Shown here piece after piece: positions 13,442 to 26,952 of a stretch of DNA of 64,000 nt. A program made the translations under genes and the position numbers. This DNA is from Plantago major (taxonomy: Eukaryota > Streptophyta > Magnoliopsida > Lamiales > Plantaginaceae). The notes beneath the pieces are model-generated. The model did no database searches and was not told where the DNA came from. It saw only the letters and a program-made list of their open reading frames with translations. Within the stretch, counting starts at the first letter, position 1, and every line of letters begins with the position of its first letter. The stretch is from NCBI GenBank assembly GCA_026545765.1, contig JAIFAC010000029.1, positions 1 to 64,000 of the forward strand, written 5' to 3'.

Positions 13442-13860
13442 TTGACACAAACTAACTCCATCGATTGTTTCACAAAAAATCGTGTACAACCCCTTTTGAG
13501 TTTTATTGAGGACAAGAGGTCTCGTAAATACGTTTTAAAATTGAGGTTCGATCAACCAAAATAGATCAATATGTGCGTAGAATATTTTTATACCACAAAC
13601 CATGTCATGTGAATAAAATTTGACACAAACTAACCCCATGGAGTGTTTTCACAAAAAACCGTGTACTAACCCCTTTGGGTTTTCTCGAAAACTTGATGTC
13701 CCAAAAATACGTTTATAATTAAAGGTTCGATCAACCAAAATAGTTCAATATGTGCGTAGAATAGGTTTTATACCACAAACCATATCATGTGAATAAAATT
13801 TGACATAAACTAACTCTATCGAGTGTTTCACAAAAAATCGTGTACTACTCCCATTGAGTT
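13442..13860. repeat. Segment duplicated at 30174-30592
   Basis: This stretch of about 2.3 monomers shares a chain of rare marks with 30174-30592 (offset 16,732 bp). B has tccatcgattg, acaacccctttt, gaggac and agaatatttttatacc; the next A has aattaaaggttcg; the next B has ctactcccattgag. After that the two copies diverge: aaacttgatg here, gaagacaagagg there. The B marks tcgattg and acaacccctttt also recur at 44456 and 46603. Confidence 0.85.
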
Positions 13861-14152
13861 TTATTGAAAACTTGATGTCCCAAAAATACGTTTATAATTC
13901 AAGGTTCGATCAACCAAAATAGATCAATATAATAATAGAATAGTTTTATACCACAAACCATATCATGTGAATAAAATTTGACACAAACTAACTCTATGGA
14001 GTGTTTCACAAAAAATGTACTACCCCTTTGAGTTTTATTGTTGACAATAGGTATCTTAAATACGTTTTAAAATTGAGGTTCGATCAACCAAAATAGATCA
14101 ATATGTGCGTAGAATAGTTTTTATACCACAAACCATGTCATGTGAATAAAAT
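13800..14152. repeat. B-B register break with mosaic monomer
   Basis: The unit at 13800 starts as B (ttgacataaac, ctctatcgag) and switches to an A middle (gaaaacttgatgtccc, cgtttataattcaagg). It then takes a B tail start (agatcaat) and ends ccatatcatg like A. Another B follows at 13978, itself with an odd middle (attgttgacaataggtatc). The indel-prone site reads ataataatag in the first unit. Confidence 0.8.
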
Positions 14153-14325
14153 TTGACACAAACTAACCCATGGAGTGTTTTCACAAAAACCGTGTACCCT
14201 TTCGGTTTTCTCGAAAACTTGATGTCCCAAAAATACATTTATAATTCATGGTTCGATCAACCAAAATAGATCAATATGTGCGTAGAATAGTTTTTATACC
14301 ACAAACCATATCATGTGAACAAAAT
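14153..14325. repeat. A/B hybrid monomer with 6-7 bp loss
   Basis: A head and body (cccatgg, gtgtaccctttcgg, acatttataattcatgg) are followed by B-type agatcaat and gttttta, then an A-like ccatatcatg, and a B follows at 14326. The loss at gtgtaccctttcgg is shared with the hybrid at 24820, so the two copies are related although about 10.7 kb apart. Confidence 0.8.
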
Positions 14326-17300
14326 TTGACACAAACTAACTCTATCGAGTGTTTCACAAAAATCGTGTACTACCCCTTTGAGTTTTATTGAAGACAAGAG
14401 GTCTCGAAATACATTTTTAAATTGAGGTTCGATCAACCAAAATAGATCAATGTGCGTAGAATATTTTTTATACCACAAACCATGTCATGTGAATAAAATT
14501 TGACACAAACTAACCCAATCGAGTGTTTTCACAAAAACCGTGTACTAACCCCTTTGGGTTTTCTCGAAAACTTGATGTCCCAAAAATACGTTTATAATTC
14601 AAGGTTCGATCAACCAAAATAATTCAATATGTGCGTAGAATAGGTTTTATTCCACAAACCATTTCATGTGAATAAAATTTGAAAGAAACTAACTCTATCG
14701 AATGTTTCAAAAAAATAGTGTACTACCCCATTTGAGTTTTATTGAAGACAAGAGGTCTCGTAAATACGTTTTAAAATTGAGGTTCGATCAACCAAAATAG
14801 ATCACTATTTGCGTAGAATAGTTTTTATACCACAAACCATGTCATGTGAATAAAATTTGACACAAACTAACCCCATGGAGTGTTTTCACAAAAAACCGTG
14901 TACTAACCCCTTTGGGTTTTCTCGAAAACTTGATGTCCCAAAAATACGTTTCTAATTCAAGGTTCGATCAACCAAAATAATTCAATATGTGCGTAGAATA
15001 GGTTTTATTCCACAAACCATTTCATGTGAATAAAATTTGAAAGAAACTAACTCTATCGAGTGTTTCCAAAAATCGTACTACCCCTTTGAGTTTTATTGAA
15101 GACAAGAGGTCTCGAAATACGTTTTAAATTGAGGTTCGATCAACCAAAATAGATCAATATGTGCGTAGAATAGTTTTATACCACAAACCATGTCATGTGA
15201 ATAAAATTTGACACAAACTAACCTTATGGAGTGTTTTCACAAAAACCGTGTACTAGCCCCTTTGGGTTTTCTCGAAAACTTGATGTCCCAAAAATACGTT
15301 TATAATTCAAGGTTCGATCAACCAAAATAGTTCAATATAAAGTAGAATAGTTTTTATACCACAAACCATGTCATGTGAATAAAATTTGACACAAACTAAC
15401 TCTATCGAGTGTTTCACAAAAAATCGTGTACTACCCCCTTTGAGTTTTATTGAGGACAAGAGGTCTCGTAAATACGTTTTAAAATTGAGGTTCGATCAAC
15501 CAAAATAGATCAATATGTGCGTAGAATAGTTTTTATACCACAAACCATGTCATGTGAATAAAATTTGACACAAACTAACCCAATGGAGTGTTTTCACAAA
15601 AACCGTGTACTAACCCCTTTGGGTTTTCTCGAAAACTTGATGTCCCAAAAATACGTTTATAATTCAAGGTTCGATCAACCAAAATAGTTCAATATAAATA
15701 GAATAGGTTTTATTCCACAAACCATATCATGTGAATAAAATTTGACACAAACTAACTCTATCGAGTGTTTCACAAAAATCGTGTACTACCCTTTTGAGTT
15801 TTATTGAAGACAAGAGGTCTCGTAAATACGTTTTAAAATTGAGGTTCGATCAACCAAAATAGATCAATATGTGCGTAGAATAGTTTTTATACCACAAACC
15901 ATGTCATGTGAATAAAATTTGACACAAACTAACCCCATGGAGTGTTTTCACAAAAAACCGTGTACTAACCCCTTTGGGTTTTCTCGAAAACTTGATGTCC
16001 CAAAAATACGTTTATAATTCAAGTTTCGATCAACCAAAATAGTCAATATGTGCGTAGAATAGTTTTTATACCACAAACCATATCATGTGAATAAAATTTG
16101 ACACAAACTAACTCTATCGAGTGTTTCACAAAAAATCGTGTACTACCCCCTTTGAGTTTTATTGAAGACAAGAGGTATCGTAAATACGTTTTAAAATTGA
16201 GGTTCGATCAACCAAAATAGATCAATATGTGCGTAGAATAGTTTTTATACCACAAACCATGTCATGTGAATAAAATTTGACACAAACTAACCCAATGGAG
16301 TGTTTTCACAAAAACCGTGTACTAACCCTTTGGGTTTTCTCGAAAACTTGATGTCCCAAAAATACGTTTATAATTCAAGGTTCGATCAACCAAAATAGAT
16401 CAATATAATAGTAGAATAGGTTTTATACCACAAACCATATCATGTGAATAAAATTTGACACAAACTAACTCTATCGAGTGTTTCACAAAAAATCGTGTAC
16501 TACCCCCTTTGAGTTTTATTGAGGACAAGAGGTCTCGTAAATACGTTTTAAAATTGAGGTTCGATCAACCAAAATAGATCAATATGTACGTAGAATAGTT
16601 TTTATACCACAAACCATGTCATGTGAATAAAATTTGACACAAACTAATCCCATAGAGTGTTTTCACAAAAACGTGTACTAACCCTTTCGGTTTTCTCGAA
16701 AACTTGATGTCCCGAAAATACGTTTATAATTAAAGGTTCGATCAACCAAAATAGTTCAATATGTGTAGAATAGGTTTTATACCACAAACCATATCATGTG
16801 AATAAAATTTGACACAAACTAACTCTATCGAGTGTTTCACAATAAATCGTGTACTACCCCCTTTGAGTTTTATTGAAGACAAGAGGTCTCGTAAATACGT
16901 TTTAAAATTGAGGTTCGATCAACCAAAATAGATCAATATGTGCGTAGAATAGTTTTTATACCACAAACCATGTCATGTGAATAAAATTTGACACAAACTA
17001 ACCCCATGGAGTGTTTTCACAAAAAACCGTGTACTAACCCTTTGGATTTCTCGAAAACTTGATGACCCAAAAATACGTTTATAATTCAAGGTTCGATCAA
17101 CCAAAATAGTTCAATATGTGCGTAGAATAGGTTTTATACCACAAACCATATCATGTGAATAAAATTTGACACAAACTAACTCTATCGAGTGTTTCACAAA
17201 AAAATCGTGTACTACCCCCCTTTGAGTTTTATTGAAGACAAGAGGTCTCGTAAATACGTTTTAAAATTGAGGTTCGATCAACCAAAATAGATCAATATAT

Positions 17301-18600
17301 GCGTAGAATAGTTTTTATACCACAAACCATGTCATGTGAATAAAATTTGACACAAACTAACCCCATGGAGAGTTTTCACAAAAAACCGTGTACTATCACT
17401 TTCGGTTTTCTCGAAAACTTGATGTCCCGAAAATACGTTAATAATTCAAGGATCGATCAACCAAAATAGTTCAATATGTGCGTAGAATAGGTTTTATACC
17501 ACAAACCATATCATGTGAATAAAATTTGACATAAACTAACTCTATCGAGTGTTTCAAAAAAAATCGTGTACTACCCCATTTGAGCTTTATTGAAGACAAG
17601 AGGTCTCGGAAATACATTTTTAAATTGAGGTTCGATCAACCAAAATAGATCAATATGTGCGTAGAATAGTTTTTATACCACAAACCATGTCATGTGAATA
17701 AAATTTGACACAAACTAACCCAATGGAGTGTTTTCACAAAAACCGTGTACTAACCCCTTTGGGTTTTCTCGAAAACTTGATGTCCCAAAAATACGTTTAT
17801 AATTCAAGGTTCGATCAACCAAAATAGTTCAATATGTGCGTAGAATAGGTTTTATACCGCGGACCATATCATGTGAATAAAATTTGACACAAACTAACTC
17901 TATCGAGTGTTTCACAAAAAATCGTGTACTACCCCTTTGAGTTTTATTGAAGAGAAGAGGTATCGTAAATACGTTTTAAAATTGAGGTTCGATCAACCAA
18001 AATAGATCAATATGTGCGTAGAATAGTTTTTATACCACAAACCATGTCATGTGAATAAAATTTGACACAAACTAACTCCATGGAGTGTTTTCACAAAAAC
18101 CGTGTACTAAACCCTTTGGGTTTTCTCGAAAACTTGATGTCCCAAAAATACGTTTATAATTCAAGGTTCGATCAACCAAAATAGTTCAATATGTGCGTAG
18201 AACAGGTTTTATACCGCGGACCATATCTTGTGAATAAAATTTGACATAAACTAACTCTATCGAGTATTTCACAAAAAATCGTGTACTACCCCCTTTGAGT
18301 TTTATTGAAGAGAAGAGGTCTCGGAAATACATTTTTAAATTGAGGTTCGATCAACCAAAATAGATCAATATGTGCGTAGAATAGTTTTTATACCACAAAC
18401 CTTGTCATGTGAATAAAATTTGACACAAACTATCCCCATGGAGTGTTTTCACAAAAAACCGTGTAATATACCTTTTGTGTTTTCTCGAAAACTTGATGTC
18501 CGAAAAATACGTTTATAATTCAAGGTTCGATCAACCCAAAAAAGTTCAATATGTGCGTAGAATAGGTTTTATACCGCGAACCATATCATGTGAATAAAAT
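14326..18600. repeat. Regular A-B block
   Basis: Alternation is strict from B 14326 to A 18420. The A at 15208 ends in a B-like tail (gtttttatacc, ccatgtcatg) but is still followed by a B, so the head order is kept. The pair 17884/18062 carries a haplotype repeated at 50176/50354. Units from 16.8 to 18.4 kb are close to full length. Confidence 0.9.
17884..18240. repeat. Rare-haplotype dimer, partner of 50176-50532
   Basis: The B (gaagagaagaggtatcg) is followed by an A with taactccatgg, tactaaaccctttggg and agaacaggtttt. The same B and A combination is found at 50176-50532, about 32.3 kb away. Only the A tail differs: ccgcggacc here, ccacaaacc there. Confidence 0.85.
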
Positions 18601-18950
18601 TTGACACAAACTAACTCTATCGAGTGTTTCACAAAAAATCGTGTACTACCCCCTTTGAGTTTTATTGACGACAAGAGGTCTAAATAATCGTTTAAAATTG
18701 AGGTTCGATCAACCAAAATAGATCAGTATGTGCGTAGAATATTTTTATACCACAAACCATGTCATGTGAATAAAATTTGACACAAACTAACTCTATCGAG
18801 TGTTTCACAAAAAAGTGTACTACCCCTTTGAGTTTTATTGAAAACTTGATGTCCCAAAATACGTTTTATAATTGAGGTTCGATAAACCAAAATAGATCAA
18901 TATGTGCGTAGAATAGTTTTATACCACAAACCATGTCATGTGAATAAAAT
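18601..18950. repeat. B-B register break
   Basis: Two B heads follow each other at 18601 and 18777. The second has a B start, an A-like middle (gaaaacttgatgtccc), then gttttataattgagg, a mixture of the A and B blocks, and a B tail. The first has an altered gtctaaataatcg. One A monomer is missing relative to the dimer pattern. Confidence 0.85.
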
Positions 18951-21623
18951 TTGACACAAACTAACCCCATGGAGTGTTTTCACAAAAAACCTTTACTAAA
19001 CCCTTTGGGTTTTCTAGAAAACTTGATTTACCCAAAATACCTTTATAATTCAAGGTTCGATCAACCAAAATAGTTCAATATAATAGAATAGGTTTTATAC
19101 ACAAACCATATCATGTGAATAAAATTTGACATAAACTAACTCTATCGAGTGTTTCACAAAAAAACGTGTACTAATCCCATTGAGTTTTATTGAAGACAAG
19201 AGGTAACGAAAATACGTTTTAAAATTTAGGTTCGATCAACCAAAATAGATCAATATGTGCGTAGAATAGTTTTTATACCACAAACCATGTCATGTGAATA
19301 AAATTTGACACAAACTAACCCCATGGAGTGTTTTCACAAAAACCGTGTACTAACCCCTTTGGGTTTTCTCGAAAACTTGATGTCCCAAAAATACGTTTAT
19401 AATTCAAGGTTCGATCAACCAAAATAGTTCAATATGTGCGTAGAATAGGTTTTATACCGCGAACCATATCATGTGAATAAAATTTGACACAAACTAACTC
19501 TATCGAGTGTTTCACAAAAAATCGTGTACTACCCCTTTGAGTTTTATTGAAGACAAGAGGTATCGTAAATACGTTTTAAATTGAGGTTCGATCAACCAAA
19601 ATAGATCAATATGTGCGTAGAATAGTTTTTATACCACAAACCATGTCATGTGAATAAAATTTGACACAAACTAACCCCATGGAGTGTTTTCACAAAAACC
19701 GTGTACTAACCCCTTTGGGTTTTCTCGAAAACTTGATGTCCCAAAAATACGTTTATAATTCAAGGTTCGATCAACCAAAATAGTTCAATATGTGCGTAGA
19801 ATAGGTTTTATACCACAAACCATATCATGTGAATAAAATTTGACATAAACTAACTCTATCGAGTGTTTCAAAAAAATAGTTTACAACCCCGATGAGTTTT
19901 ATTGAATACAAGAGTTCTAAATAAATACGTTTTAAAATTGAGGTTCGATCAACCAAAATAGATCAATATATGCGTAGAATAGTTTTTATACCACAAACCA
20001 TGTCATGTGAATAAAATTTGACACAAACTAACCCCATGGAGTGTTTTCACAAAAAACCGTGTACTAACCCCTTTGGGTTTTCTCGAAAACTTGATGTCCC
20101 AAAAATAAGTTTATAATTCAAGGTTCGATCAACCAAAATAGTTCAATATGTGCGTAGAATAGGTTTTATTCCACAAACCATATCATGTGAATAAAATTTG
20201 ACACAAACTAACTCTATCGAGTGTTTCAAAAAAATCGTGTACTACCCCTTTGAGTTTTATTGAAGACAAGAGGTCTCGTAAATACGTTTTAAAATTGAGG
20301 TTCGATCAACCAAAATAGATCAATATGTACGTAGAATAGTTTTTATACCACAAACCATGTCATGTGAATAAAATTTGACACAAACTAACCCCATGGAGTG
20401 TTTTCACAAAAAACCGTGTACTAACCCCTTTGGGTTTTCTCGAAAACTTGATGTCCCAATAATACGTTTATAATTCAAGGTTCGATCAACCAAAATAGTT
20501 CAATTTTAGCGTAGACTAGGTTTTATACCGTGGACCATATCATGTGAATAAAATTTGACACAAACTAACTCTATCGAGTGTTTCACAAAAAATCGTGTAC
20601 TACCCCTTTGAGCTTTACTGAAGACAAGAGGTCTCGAAATACATTTTAAATTGAGGTTCGATCAACCAAAATAGATCAATATGCGTAGAATAGTTTTTAT
20701 ACCACAAACCATGTCATGTGAATAAAATTTGACACAAACATAACCCCTGGTGTGTTTTAAAAAAAAACCGTTTAATTACCCCCTTTGGGTTTTCTCGAAA
20801 ACTTGATATCCCAAAAATACGTTTATAATTCAAGGTTCGATCAACCAAAATAGTTAAATATAAATAGAATAGGTTTTATACCACAAACCATATCATGTGA
20901 ATGAAATTTGACACAAACTAACTCTATCGAGTGTTTCACGAAAAATCGTGTACTACCCCCTTTGAGGTTTATTGAAGACAAGAGGTCTCGTAAATACATT
21001 TTTAAATTGAGGTTCGATCAACCAAAATAGATCAATATATGCGTAGAATAGTTTTTATACCACAAACCATGTCATGTGAATAAAATTTGACACAAACTAA
21101 CCCATGGAGTGTTTTCACAAAAACCGTGTACTAACCCCTTTGTGTTTTCTCGAAAACTTGATGTCCCAAAAATACGTTTATAATTCAAGGTTCGATCAAC
21201 CAAAATAGTTCAATATAATGCGTAGAATAGGTTTTATACCACAAACCATATCATGTGATTAAAATTTGACATAAACTAACTCTATCGAGTGTTTCACAAA
21301 AAAATCGTACTACTACCTTTGAGTTTTATTGAAGACAAGAGGTCTAAATAATTACGTTTTAAAATTGAGGTTCGATCAACCAAAATAGATCAATATGTGC
21401 GTAGAATAGTTTTTATACCACAAACCATGTCATGTGAATAAAATTTGACACAAACTAACCCAATGGAGTGTTTTCACAAAAACCGTGTACTAACCCCTTT
21501 GGGTTTTCTCGAAAACTTGATGTCCCAAAAATACGTTTATAATTCAAGGTTCGATCAACCAAAATAGTTCAATATGTGCGTAGAATAGGTTTTATTCCAC
21601 AAACCATATCATGTGAATAAAAT
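18951..21623. repeat. Regular A-B block with diverged units
   Basis: Alternation is kept from A 18951 to A 21445. Diverged units are the A at 18951 (ccctttatac-like changes near aaacctttactaaacc), the B at 19840 (tagtttacaaccccgatgag, gaatacaagagttc) and the A at 20729 (acataacccctggtgtg, ccgtttaattacc). Others are close to consensus. Confidence 0.88.
20729..20907. repeat. Diverged A monomer
   Basis: The head reads acataacccctggtgtg in place of actaaccccatggagtg. The A run is extended, and the middle is ccgtttaattacccc. The 3' half is ordinary except for gttaaatataaatag at the indel-prone site. Divergence confined to the 5' half agrees with the general pattern that this half is less conserved. 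Confidence 0.8.
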
Positions 21624-21970
21624 TTGAAAGAAACTAACTCTATCGAGTGTTTCAAAAAAATAGTGTACTACCCCTTTGAGTTTTCTGAAAACAAGATGTC
21701 CCAAAATACTTTAAAATTGAGGTTCGATCAACCAAAATAGATCAATATGCGTAGAATAGTTTTTATACCACAAACCATATCATGTGAATAAAATTTGACA
21801 GAAACTAACTCTATGAGTGTTTTCACAAAAAACGTGTACTACCCCTTTGAGTTTTATTGAAGACAAGAGGTCCCAAAATACGTTTTAAAATTGAGGTTCG
21901 ATCAACCAAAATAGATCAATATGTGCGTAGAATAGTTTTTATACCACAAACCATGTCATGTGAATAAAAT
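21624..21970. repeat. B-B register break
   Basis: B heads stand at 21624 and 21795. The first is short (171 bp) and carries A-like gaaaacaagatgtccc with a shortened tactttaaaattg, and it ends ccatatcatg. The second has ctctatgagtgttttcac, mixing a B head with the A-type four-T run. Confidence 0.85.
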
Positions 21971-24819
21971 TTGACACAAACTAACCCCATGGAGTGTTTT
22001 CACAAAAAACCGTGTACTAACCCCTTTGGGTTTTCTCGAAAACTTGATGTCCCAAAAATACGTTTATAATTCAAGGTTCGATCAACCAAAATAGTTCAAT
22101 ATGTGCGTAGAATAGGTTTTATTCCACAAACCATATCATGTGAATAAAATTTGACACAAACTAACTCTATCGAGTGTTTCAAAAAAATCGTGTACTACCC
22201 CTTTGAGTTTTATTGAAGACAAGAGGTCTCGAAAATACATTTTAAAATTGAGGTTCGATCAACCAACATAGATCAATATGCGTAGAATAGTTTTTATACC
22301 ACAAACCATGTCATGTGAATAAAATTTGACACAAACTAACCCCATGGAGTGTTTTCACAAAAAACCATGTACTAACCCTTTGGGTTTTCTCGAAAACTTG
22401 ATGTCCCAAAAATACGTTTATAATTCAAGGTTCGATCAACCAAAATAATTCAATATGTGCGTAGAATAGGTTTTATTCCACAAACCATATCATGTGAATA
22501 AAATTTGAAAGAAACTAACTCTATCGAGTGTTTCAAAAAAATCGTGTACTACCCCCTTTGAGTTTTATTGAAGACAAGAGGTCCCAAAATACGTTTTAAA
22601 ATTGAGGTTCGATCAACCAAAATAGATCAATATAATCGTAGAATAGTTTTTATACCACAAACCATGTCATGCGAATAAAATTTGACACAAACTAACCCAT
22701 GGAGTGTTTTCACAAAAACCGTGTACTAACCCCTTTGGGTTTTCTCGAAAACTTGGTGTCGCAAAAATACTTTGATAATTCAAGGGTCGATCAACCAAAA
22801 TAGATCAATATAATGCGTAGAATAGTTTTTATACCACAAACCATATCATGTGAATAAAATTTGACACAAACTAACTCTATCGAGTGTTTTCACAAAAAAT
22901 CGTGTACTAACCCCTTTGTGTTTTAATGAAGACAAGAGGTCCAAAAATACGTTTATAATTCAAGGTTCGATCAACCAAAATAGATCAATATGTGCGTAGA
23001 ATAGTTTTTATACCACAAACCATGTCATGTGAATAAAATTTGACACAAACTAACCCCATGGAGTGTTTTCACAAAAAACCGTGTACTAACCACTTTCGGT
23101 TTTCTCGAAACTTGATGACCAAAAAATACGTTTATAATTCAAGGTTCGATCAACCAAAATAGTTCAATATGTGCGTAGAATAGTTTTTATACCACAAACC
23201 ATATCATGTGAATAAAATTTGACACAAACTAACTCTATCGAGTGTTTCACAAAAATCGTACTACTACCCCTTTGAGTTTTATTGAAGACAAGAGGTCTCA
23301 AAATACGTTTTAAATAGAGGTTCGATAAACCAAAATAGATCTATATGTGCGTAGAATAGTTTTTATACCCCAAACCATGTCATGTGAATAAAATTTGACA
23401 CAAACTAACCCCATGGAGTGTTTTCACAAAAACCGTGTACTAACCCTTTGGGTTTTCTCGAAAACTTGAAGTCCCAAAAATACGTTTATAATTCAAGGTT
23501 CGATCAACCAAAATAGTTCAATATAAGTAGAATAGGTTTTATACCGCGAACCATATCATGTGAATAAAATTTGACACAAACTAACTCTATCGAGTGTTTC
23601 ACAAAAAATCGTGTACTACCCCCTTTGAGCTTTATTGAAGACAAGAGGTCTCGTAAATACATTTTTAAATTGAGGTTCGATCAACCAAAATAGATCAATA
23701 TGTGCGTAGAATAGTTTTTATACCACAAACCATGTCATGTGAATAAAATTTGACACAAACTAACCCCATGGAGTGTTTTCACAAAAACCGTGTACTAACC
23801 CCTTTTGGGTTTCTCGAAAACTTGAGGTCCCCAAAATACGTTAATAATTCAAGGTTCGATCAACCAAAATAGTTCAATATAATGCGTAGTATAGGTTTTA
23901 TACCACAAACCATATCAAGTGAATAATATTTGACACAAACTAACTCTCTCGAGTGCTTCACAAAAAATCGTGTACTACCCCTCTGAGTTTTATTGAAACA
24001 AGAGGTCTCGGAAATACGTTTTAAAATTGAGGATCAATCAACCAAAATAGGTCAATATGTATAGAATAGTTTTTATACCACAAACCATGTCATGTGAATA
24101 AAATTTGACACAAACTAACCCCATGGAGTGTTTTCACAAAAAACCGTGTACTAACCCCTTTGGGTTTTCTCGAAAACTTGATGACCCAAAAATACGTTTA
24201 TAATTCAAGGTTCGATCAACCAAAATAGTTCAATATAAGTAGAATAGGTTTTATACCACAAACCATATCATGTGAATAAAATTTGACACAAACTAACTCT
24301 ATCGAGTGTTTCACAAAAAATCGTGTACTACCCCTTTGAGTTTTATTGAAGACAAGAGGTCTCGTAAATACGTTTTAAAATTGAGGTTCGATCAACCAAA
24401 ATAGATCAATATAAGCGTAGAATAGTTTTTATACCACAAACCATGTCATGTGAATAAAATTTGACACAAACTAACCCCATGGAGTGTTTTCACAAAAAAC
24501 CGTGTACTAACCACTTTCGGTTTTCTCGAAAACTTGATGTCCCAAAAATACGTTTATAATTCAAGGTTCGATCAACCAAAATAGTTCAATATGTGCATAG
24601 AATAGGTTTTATACCACAAACCATATCATGTGAATAAAATTTGACACAAACTAACTCTATCGAGTGTTTCACAAAAAATCGTGTACTACCCCCTTTGAGT
24701 TTTATTGAAGACAAGAGGTATCGTAAATACGTTTTAAAATTGAGGTTCGATAAACCAAAATAGATCAATATGTGCGTAGAATAGTTTTTATACCACAAAC
24801 CATGTCATGTGAATAAAAT
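21971..24819. repeat. Regular A-B block
   Basis: Strict alternation runs from A 21971 to B 24641. The unit at 22861 is a mosaic: a B head (ctctatcgag), an A middle (taacccctttgtg), B gaagacaagagg, A cgtttataattcaagg and a B tail. Several copies have shortened indel-prone sites (23395, 24105). Confidence 0.9.
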
Positions 24820-24992
24820 TTGACACAAACTAACCCATGGAGTGTTTTCACAAAAACCGTGTACCCTTTCGGTTTTCTCGAAAACTTGATGTCCCAAAAA
24901 TACATTTATAATTCAAGGTTCGATCAACCAAAATAGATCAATATGTGCGTAGAATAGTTTTTATACCACAAACCATGTCATGTGAATAAAAT
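24820..24992. repeat. Recurrent A/B hybrid monomer, copy 2
   Basis: A body with cccatgg, gtgtaccctttcgg and acatttataattcaagg; B tail with agatcaat and ccatgtcatg; followed by A at 24993. The switch point is the same 20-bp identical block as in copy 1. The short loss at gtgtaccctttcgg is shared with the unit at 14153. Confidence 0.88.
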
Positions 24993-26773
24993 TTGACACA
25001 AACTAACCCCATGGAGTGTTTTCACAAAAACCGTGTACTAACCCCTTTGGGTTTTCTCGAAAACTTGATGTCCCAAAAATACGTTTATAATTCAAGGTTC
25101 GATCAACCAAAATAGTTCAATAATATGTAGAATAGGTTTTATACCACAAACCATATCATGTGAATAAAATTTGACATAAACTAACTCTATCGAGTGTTTC
25201 ACAAAAAATCGTGTACTACCCCCTTTGAGTTTTATTGAAGACAAGAGGTATCGTAAATACGTTTTAAAATTGAGGTTCGATCAACCAAAATAGATCAATA
25301 TGTGCGTAGAATAGTTTTTATATCACAAACCATGTCATGTGAATAAAATTTGACACAAACTAACCCCATGGAGTGTTTTCAAAAAAACCGTGTACTAACC
25401 CCTTTGGGTTTTCTCGAAAACTTGATGTCCCAAAAATACGTTTATAATTCAAGGTTCGATCAACCAAAATAGTTCAATATGTGCGTAGAATAGGTTTTAT
25501 ACCGCGAACCATATCATGTGAATAAAATTTGACACAAACTAACTCTATCGAGTGTTTCACAAAATCGTGTACTACCCCCTTTGAGCTTTATTGAAGACAA
25601 GAGGTCTCGGAAATACATTTTTAAATTGAGGTTTGATCAACCAAAATAGATCAATATGTGCGTAGAATAGTTTTTATACGACAAACCATGTCATGTGAAT
25701 AAAATTTGACACAAACTAACCCCATGGAGTGTTTTCAAAAAAACCGTGTACTAACCCCTTTGGGTTTTCTCGAAAACTTGATGTCCCAAAAATACGTTTA
25801 TAATTCAAGGTTCGATCTACCAAAATAGTTCAATATGTGCGTAGAATAGGTTTTATACCACAAACCATATCATGTGAATAAAATTTGACATAAACTAACT
25901 CTATCGAGTGTTTCACAAAAAATCGTGTACTACCCCCTTTGAGTTTTATTGAAGACAAGTGGTATCGTAAATACGTTTTAAAATTGAGGTTCGATCAACC
26001 AAAATAGATCAATATGTGCGTAGAATAGTTTTTATACCACAAACCATGTCATGTGAATAAAATTTGACACAAACTAACCCCATGGAGTGTTTTCACAAAA
26101 AACCGTGTACTAACCCCTTTGGGTTTTGGCGAAAACTTGATGTCCCAAAAATACGTTTATAATTCAAGGTTCGATCAACCAAAATTATTCAATATGCGTA
26201 GAATAGGTTTTATACAAACCATATCATGTGAATAAAATTTGACACAAACTAACTCTATCGAGTGTATCAAAAAAAACGTTTACTAACCCATTGAGTTTTA
26301 ATGAACAAAATAGGTCTATGAAATACGTTTTAAAATTGAGGTTCGATCAACCAAAAAATATCAATATGTAATGTAGAATAGTTTTTATACCACAAACCAT
26401 GTCATGTGAATAAAATTTGACACAAACTAACCCCATGGAGTGTTTTCACAAAAACCGTGTACTAACCCCTTTGGGTTTTCTCGAAAACTTGATGTCCCAA
26501 AAATACGTTTATAATTCAAGGTTCGATCAACCAAAATAGTTCAATATGTGCGTAGAATAGGTTTTATTCCACAAACCATATCATGTGAATAAAATTTGAC
26601 ATAAACTAACTCTATCGAGTGTTTCACAAAAAATCGTGTACTACCCGCTTTGAGTTTTATTGAAGACAAGAGGTCTCAAAATACATTTTTAAAATTGAGG
26701 TTCGATCACCAAAATAGATCAATATGTGCGTAGAATAGTTTTTATACCACAAACCATGTCATGTGAATAAAAT

Positions 26774-26952
26774 TTGACACAAACTAACCCAATGGAGTGT
26801 TTTCACAAAAACCGTGTACTAACCCCTTTGGGTTTTCTCGAAAACTTGATGTCCCAAAAATATGTTTATAATTCAAGATTAGATCAACTAAAATAGTTCA
26901 ATATGTGCGTAGAATAGGTTTTATACTTCGAACCATATCATGTGAATAAAAT
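26774..26952. repeat. Rare A haplotype, partner of 3173-3348
   Basis: This A carries tatgtttataattcaagatt, agatcaactaaaatag and tatacttcgaacc. All three rare marks recur together in the A at 3173, about 23.6 kb to the left. The tail tatacttcgaacc alone is found again at 47139, there combined with a different middle. Confidence 0.85.

Larger units (their letters stand above)
7241..13799. repeat. Regular but length-variable A-B block
   Basis: Heads alternate without a break from A 7241 to A 13620. The region from about 8.9 to 13.4 kb is rich in short units (173-177 bp) and in altered forms of atgtgcgtag and gtctcgtaaatacg. Units around 9203-9557 and 13095-13441 are the most diverged. Rare haplotypes in this block recur far away; see the separate entries at 7241, 7600, 10802 and 13442. 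Confidence 0.9.

Noticed and set aside
24586..24798. Minus-strand open frame of 70 codons
   Set aside because: Lies wholly in an ordinary B monomer and the end of the preceding A. The near-identical frame at 34588-34800 exists because the same dimer recurs, not through protein conservation.
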